From Kiloniellales bacterium (GTDB lineage: Bacteria; Pseudomonadota; Alphaproteobacteria; Kiloniellales; JAKSDN01), in the NCBI GenBank assembly GCA_022360075.1, contig JAKSDN010001030.1, positions 1-16,699 of the forward strand: a stretch of DNA of 16,699 bases. The letters run 5' to 3'. Positions 15,575 to 16,699 of this stretch are shown piece after piece. The notes under the pieces are model-generated. The model saw nothing but the letters and a program-made list of their open reading frames with translations. It searched no databases and was not told the origin of the DNA. Both the position numbers and the translations under genes were made by a program. The stretch's first letter is position 1; each line of letters opens with the position of its first letter.

Positions 15575-16390
15575 TCAGGGCCTCGCCGCCTCGTCGCGCG
15601 CGTAGTGGCGGTAGTACTTCTCGGTCACCCCGTCGGTCTTGACGATGACACAGATATCCGTGGTGCCAAAATCCTCATCCACGACAGCGCCGTCGCCGAC
15701 GAATCCGCCCAGGCGCAGGTAGCCCTTCACCAGGGGCGGGAGCTGCTTGAGGGCGGCCTTGGTATCGACCGCCTCGGCGGGCATCAGGTCCATGGCGACA
15801 TAGCGCTCCGGCACGGCACGCGTCCGCAGCGCTTCGGGTGCCAGATGGTTGTAGTGGAGATAGGCCAGCGGCAAGGCCAAGGACTTCGGATCCGTGCCGT
15901 GCAGGGAAGCACAGCCGAACATCAGGTCGACGCCGTAGTGAAATACGTATTCGGCGATGCCGCGCCACAGAAGCTGCATCGTCGAGCCGGTCCGATAGGC
16001 CGGATCGACGCAGGAGCGGCCGAGCTCCAGCACCTCGCCGTCGTAGCGCAGCAGCTTGGAGATGTCGTATTCGTCGGCCGTGTAGAACTGCCCGCGCGCC
16101 TTGGCCCCGGCCCGGCGCATCAAGCGATAGCTGCCGATCACCGATTGCGGCCCGACGCCACGGCGCCGATCAAAGACCAGGAGGTGGTCGCAGTAGGCGT
16201 CGTAGGAATCGAATTCCTGCTTCAGCAGGACCATCTCGGCCGAGGGCTTGGCCGTCATCTCCTCGCAAAACACGCGAAACCGGAGCTCCTGCGATGCTCT
16301 GACTTCGGCTGCCGTCTCGGCCAGGCGAATCGTCAGATTGCCGGCTTCGACATCGACCGGTCTCTCGCCCTTGGCTTCCAGCAATACCAT
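15575..16390 (-). CDS. olsB: OlsB-like L-ornithine N-alpha-acyltransferase (GNAT fold)
   Basis: The 271-residue protein belongs to the OlsB/hemolysin-like GNAT acyltransferases. Characteristic blocks are LRFRVFCEEM at 36-45, DAYCDHLLVFD at 64-74 and ELGRSCVDPAYR at 122-133; FGCASLHGTDP at 158-168 follows. OlsB moves a 3-hydroxyacyl chain from acyl carrier protein to the alpha-amino group of ornithine, the first step of ornithine lipid synthesis. These phosphorus-free membrane lipids often rise under phosphate limitation. The start is ATG at 16390 with AAGGA eight bases upstream. No membrane helix is evident. The adjacent downstream PlsC-family gene supplies the expected second acylation. Homologues are sometimes annotated only as GNAT or putative hemolysin, and the substrate is inferred from family and neighbour. 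Confidence 0.85.
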   Translation of the reverse strand: MVLLEAKGERPVDVEAGNLTIRLAETAAEVRASQELRFRVFCEEMTAKPSAEMVLLKQEFDSYDAYCDHLLVFDRRRGVGPQSVIGSYRLMRRAGAKARGQFYTADEYDISKLLRYDGEVLELGRSCVDPAYRTGSTMQLLWRGIAEYVFHYGVDLMFGCASLHGTDPKSLALPLAYLHYNHLAPEALRTRAVPERYVAMDLMPAEAVDTKAALKQLPPLVKGYLRLGGFVGDGAVVDEDFGTTDICVIVKTDGVTEKYYRHYARDEAARP

Positions 16391-16435
16391 GCTGCGCTTC
16401 CTTGGCTGCGGCCTCGTTGTTCGCGCACGCGCTCC

Positions 16436-16453
16436 GCTTGGCGGTTGCCAAGC
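16436..16453 (-). other. Perfect 7-bp stem-loop between fur and olsB
   Basis: GCTTGGC-AACC-GCCAAGC is an exact inverted repeat with a tetraloop, 14 bases past the fur stop. No U tract follows on the minus strand; the next bases are GGAGCGCG. It may act as a 3'-end stabiliser or Rho-assisted terminator of fur. No promoter for olsB is recognisable in the 77-base gap. Confidence 0.45.
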
Positions 16454-16467
16454 CGATCAGAGCCGCC

Positions 16468-16699
16468 CTAGTCGCCGCCCCGCTTGGACCGGCTCCGCGA
16501 CTCGCCTCCGGCCCGTTCGGCAGCGGAGAGCTTGACGCCGTAGAGCTCCAGGCGGTGCCCGACCAGCCGGTAACCGTGCTCACGAGCGACCTCTTCCTGC
16601 AAGCGCTCGATCTTGTCATTGAGAAACTCGATCACCTCGCCGGTCTTCATGTCGATCAGATGATCGTGATGCTCCTCGGAGGCCTCCTCGTAGCGCGAG
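16468..16699 (-). CDS. fur: Fur-family metalloregulator, N-terminus beyond window edge
   Basis: Only the last 76 or so codons are present; the gene enters from the right edge without a start. The visible part begins [20 protein letters not shown], the Fur dimerisation domain with its metal-binding EEHHDH motif, followed by EVIEF and the [14 protein letters not shown] segment. This is typical of Fur or the closely related alphaproteobacterial Mur, repressors that sense iron or manganese. The CxxC structural zinc motif common near the Fur C-terminus is not seen here, as in many alphaproteobacterial members. The protein ends in a charged Ser/Arg/Gly tail after VKL. Fur upstream of miaB is a recurrent alphaproteobacterial arrangement. 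Fur and Mur cannot be separated without the DNA-binding half. Confidence 0.9.
   Translation of the reverse strand, partial: SRYEEASEEHHDHLIDMKTGEVIEFLNDKIERLQEEVAREHGYRLVGHRLELYGVKLSAAERAGGESRSRSKRGGD

Noticed and set aside
1..16699. Mobile elements, CRISPR arrays, tRNA/rRNA genes or defence systems
   Set aside because: I found no transposase, integrase, terminal inverted repeats, spaced direct-repeat array or cloverleaf sequence; composition and strand use are uniform apart from the short AT-rich gap at 8897-9009.

Overview
The window is a gene-dense, GC-rich chromosome segment in which every recognisable gene lies on the minus strand. The gene order (fur, olsB/olsA-like pair, miaB, phoH, ybeY, corC, lnt, XRE regulator, metK, trmB, rimP, nusA, ylxR, infB, rbfA) and the high GC, with G/C-ending codons preferred, point to an alphaproteobacterium, probably of a Rhodospirillales-like lineage. 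That placement is an inference from synteny and protein style, not from a marker-gene search. No transposase, phage gene, CRISPR array, tRNA or rRNA is visible.

Read in the direction of transcription (high to low coordinates), the window opens with the C-terminal part of a Fur-family metalloregulator (16699-16468). Next comes a lipid pair (16390-14721): an OlsB-like N-acyltransferase and a PlsC/OlsA-like O-acyltransferase, together consistent with ornithine lipid synthesis. A candidate promoter near 14700 precedes a tightly packed RNA-maturation and envelope block, miaB-phoH-ybeY-corC-lnt (14588-9010). Within it phoH and corC start at GTG codons that overlap the preceding stop by four bases. 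An AT-rich gap then leads into a conserved XRE-type regulator (8896-8441).

A 358-base gap without a convincing protein gene (8083-8440) separates the regulator from metK. Read as RNA on the minus strand it can fold into a long-range 10-bp helix enclosing a 13-bp hairpin, followed one base later by an intrinsic-terminator-like hairpin with a U5 tract. metK (SAM synthetase) and trmB (tRNA m7G46 methyltransferase) follow. miaB and trmB both consume the SAM that MetK makes.

The last block is the translation/transcription operon rimP-nusA-ylxR-infB-rbfA (5931-1). It is preceded by a sigma70-like promoter and a leader holding a textbook attenuator: a stem-loop, an antiterminator, and a competing terminator with a U6 tract directly upstream of rimP. 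The attenuator fixes the rimP start at a TTG downstream of the terminator.

The protein-coding content is conserved housekeeping, and I see no novel protein system. The least explained signals are the two RNA leaders, above all the one upstream of metK.
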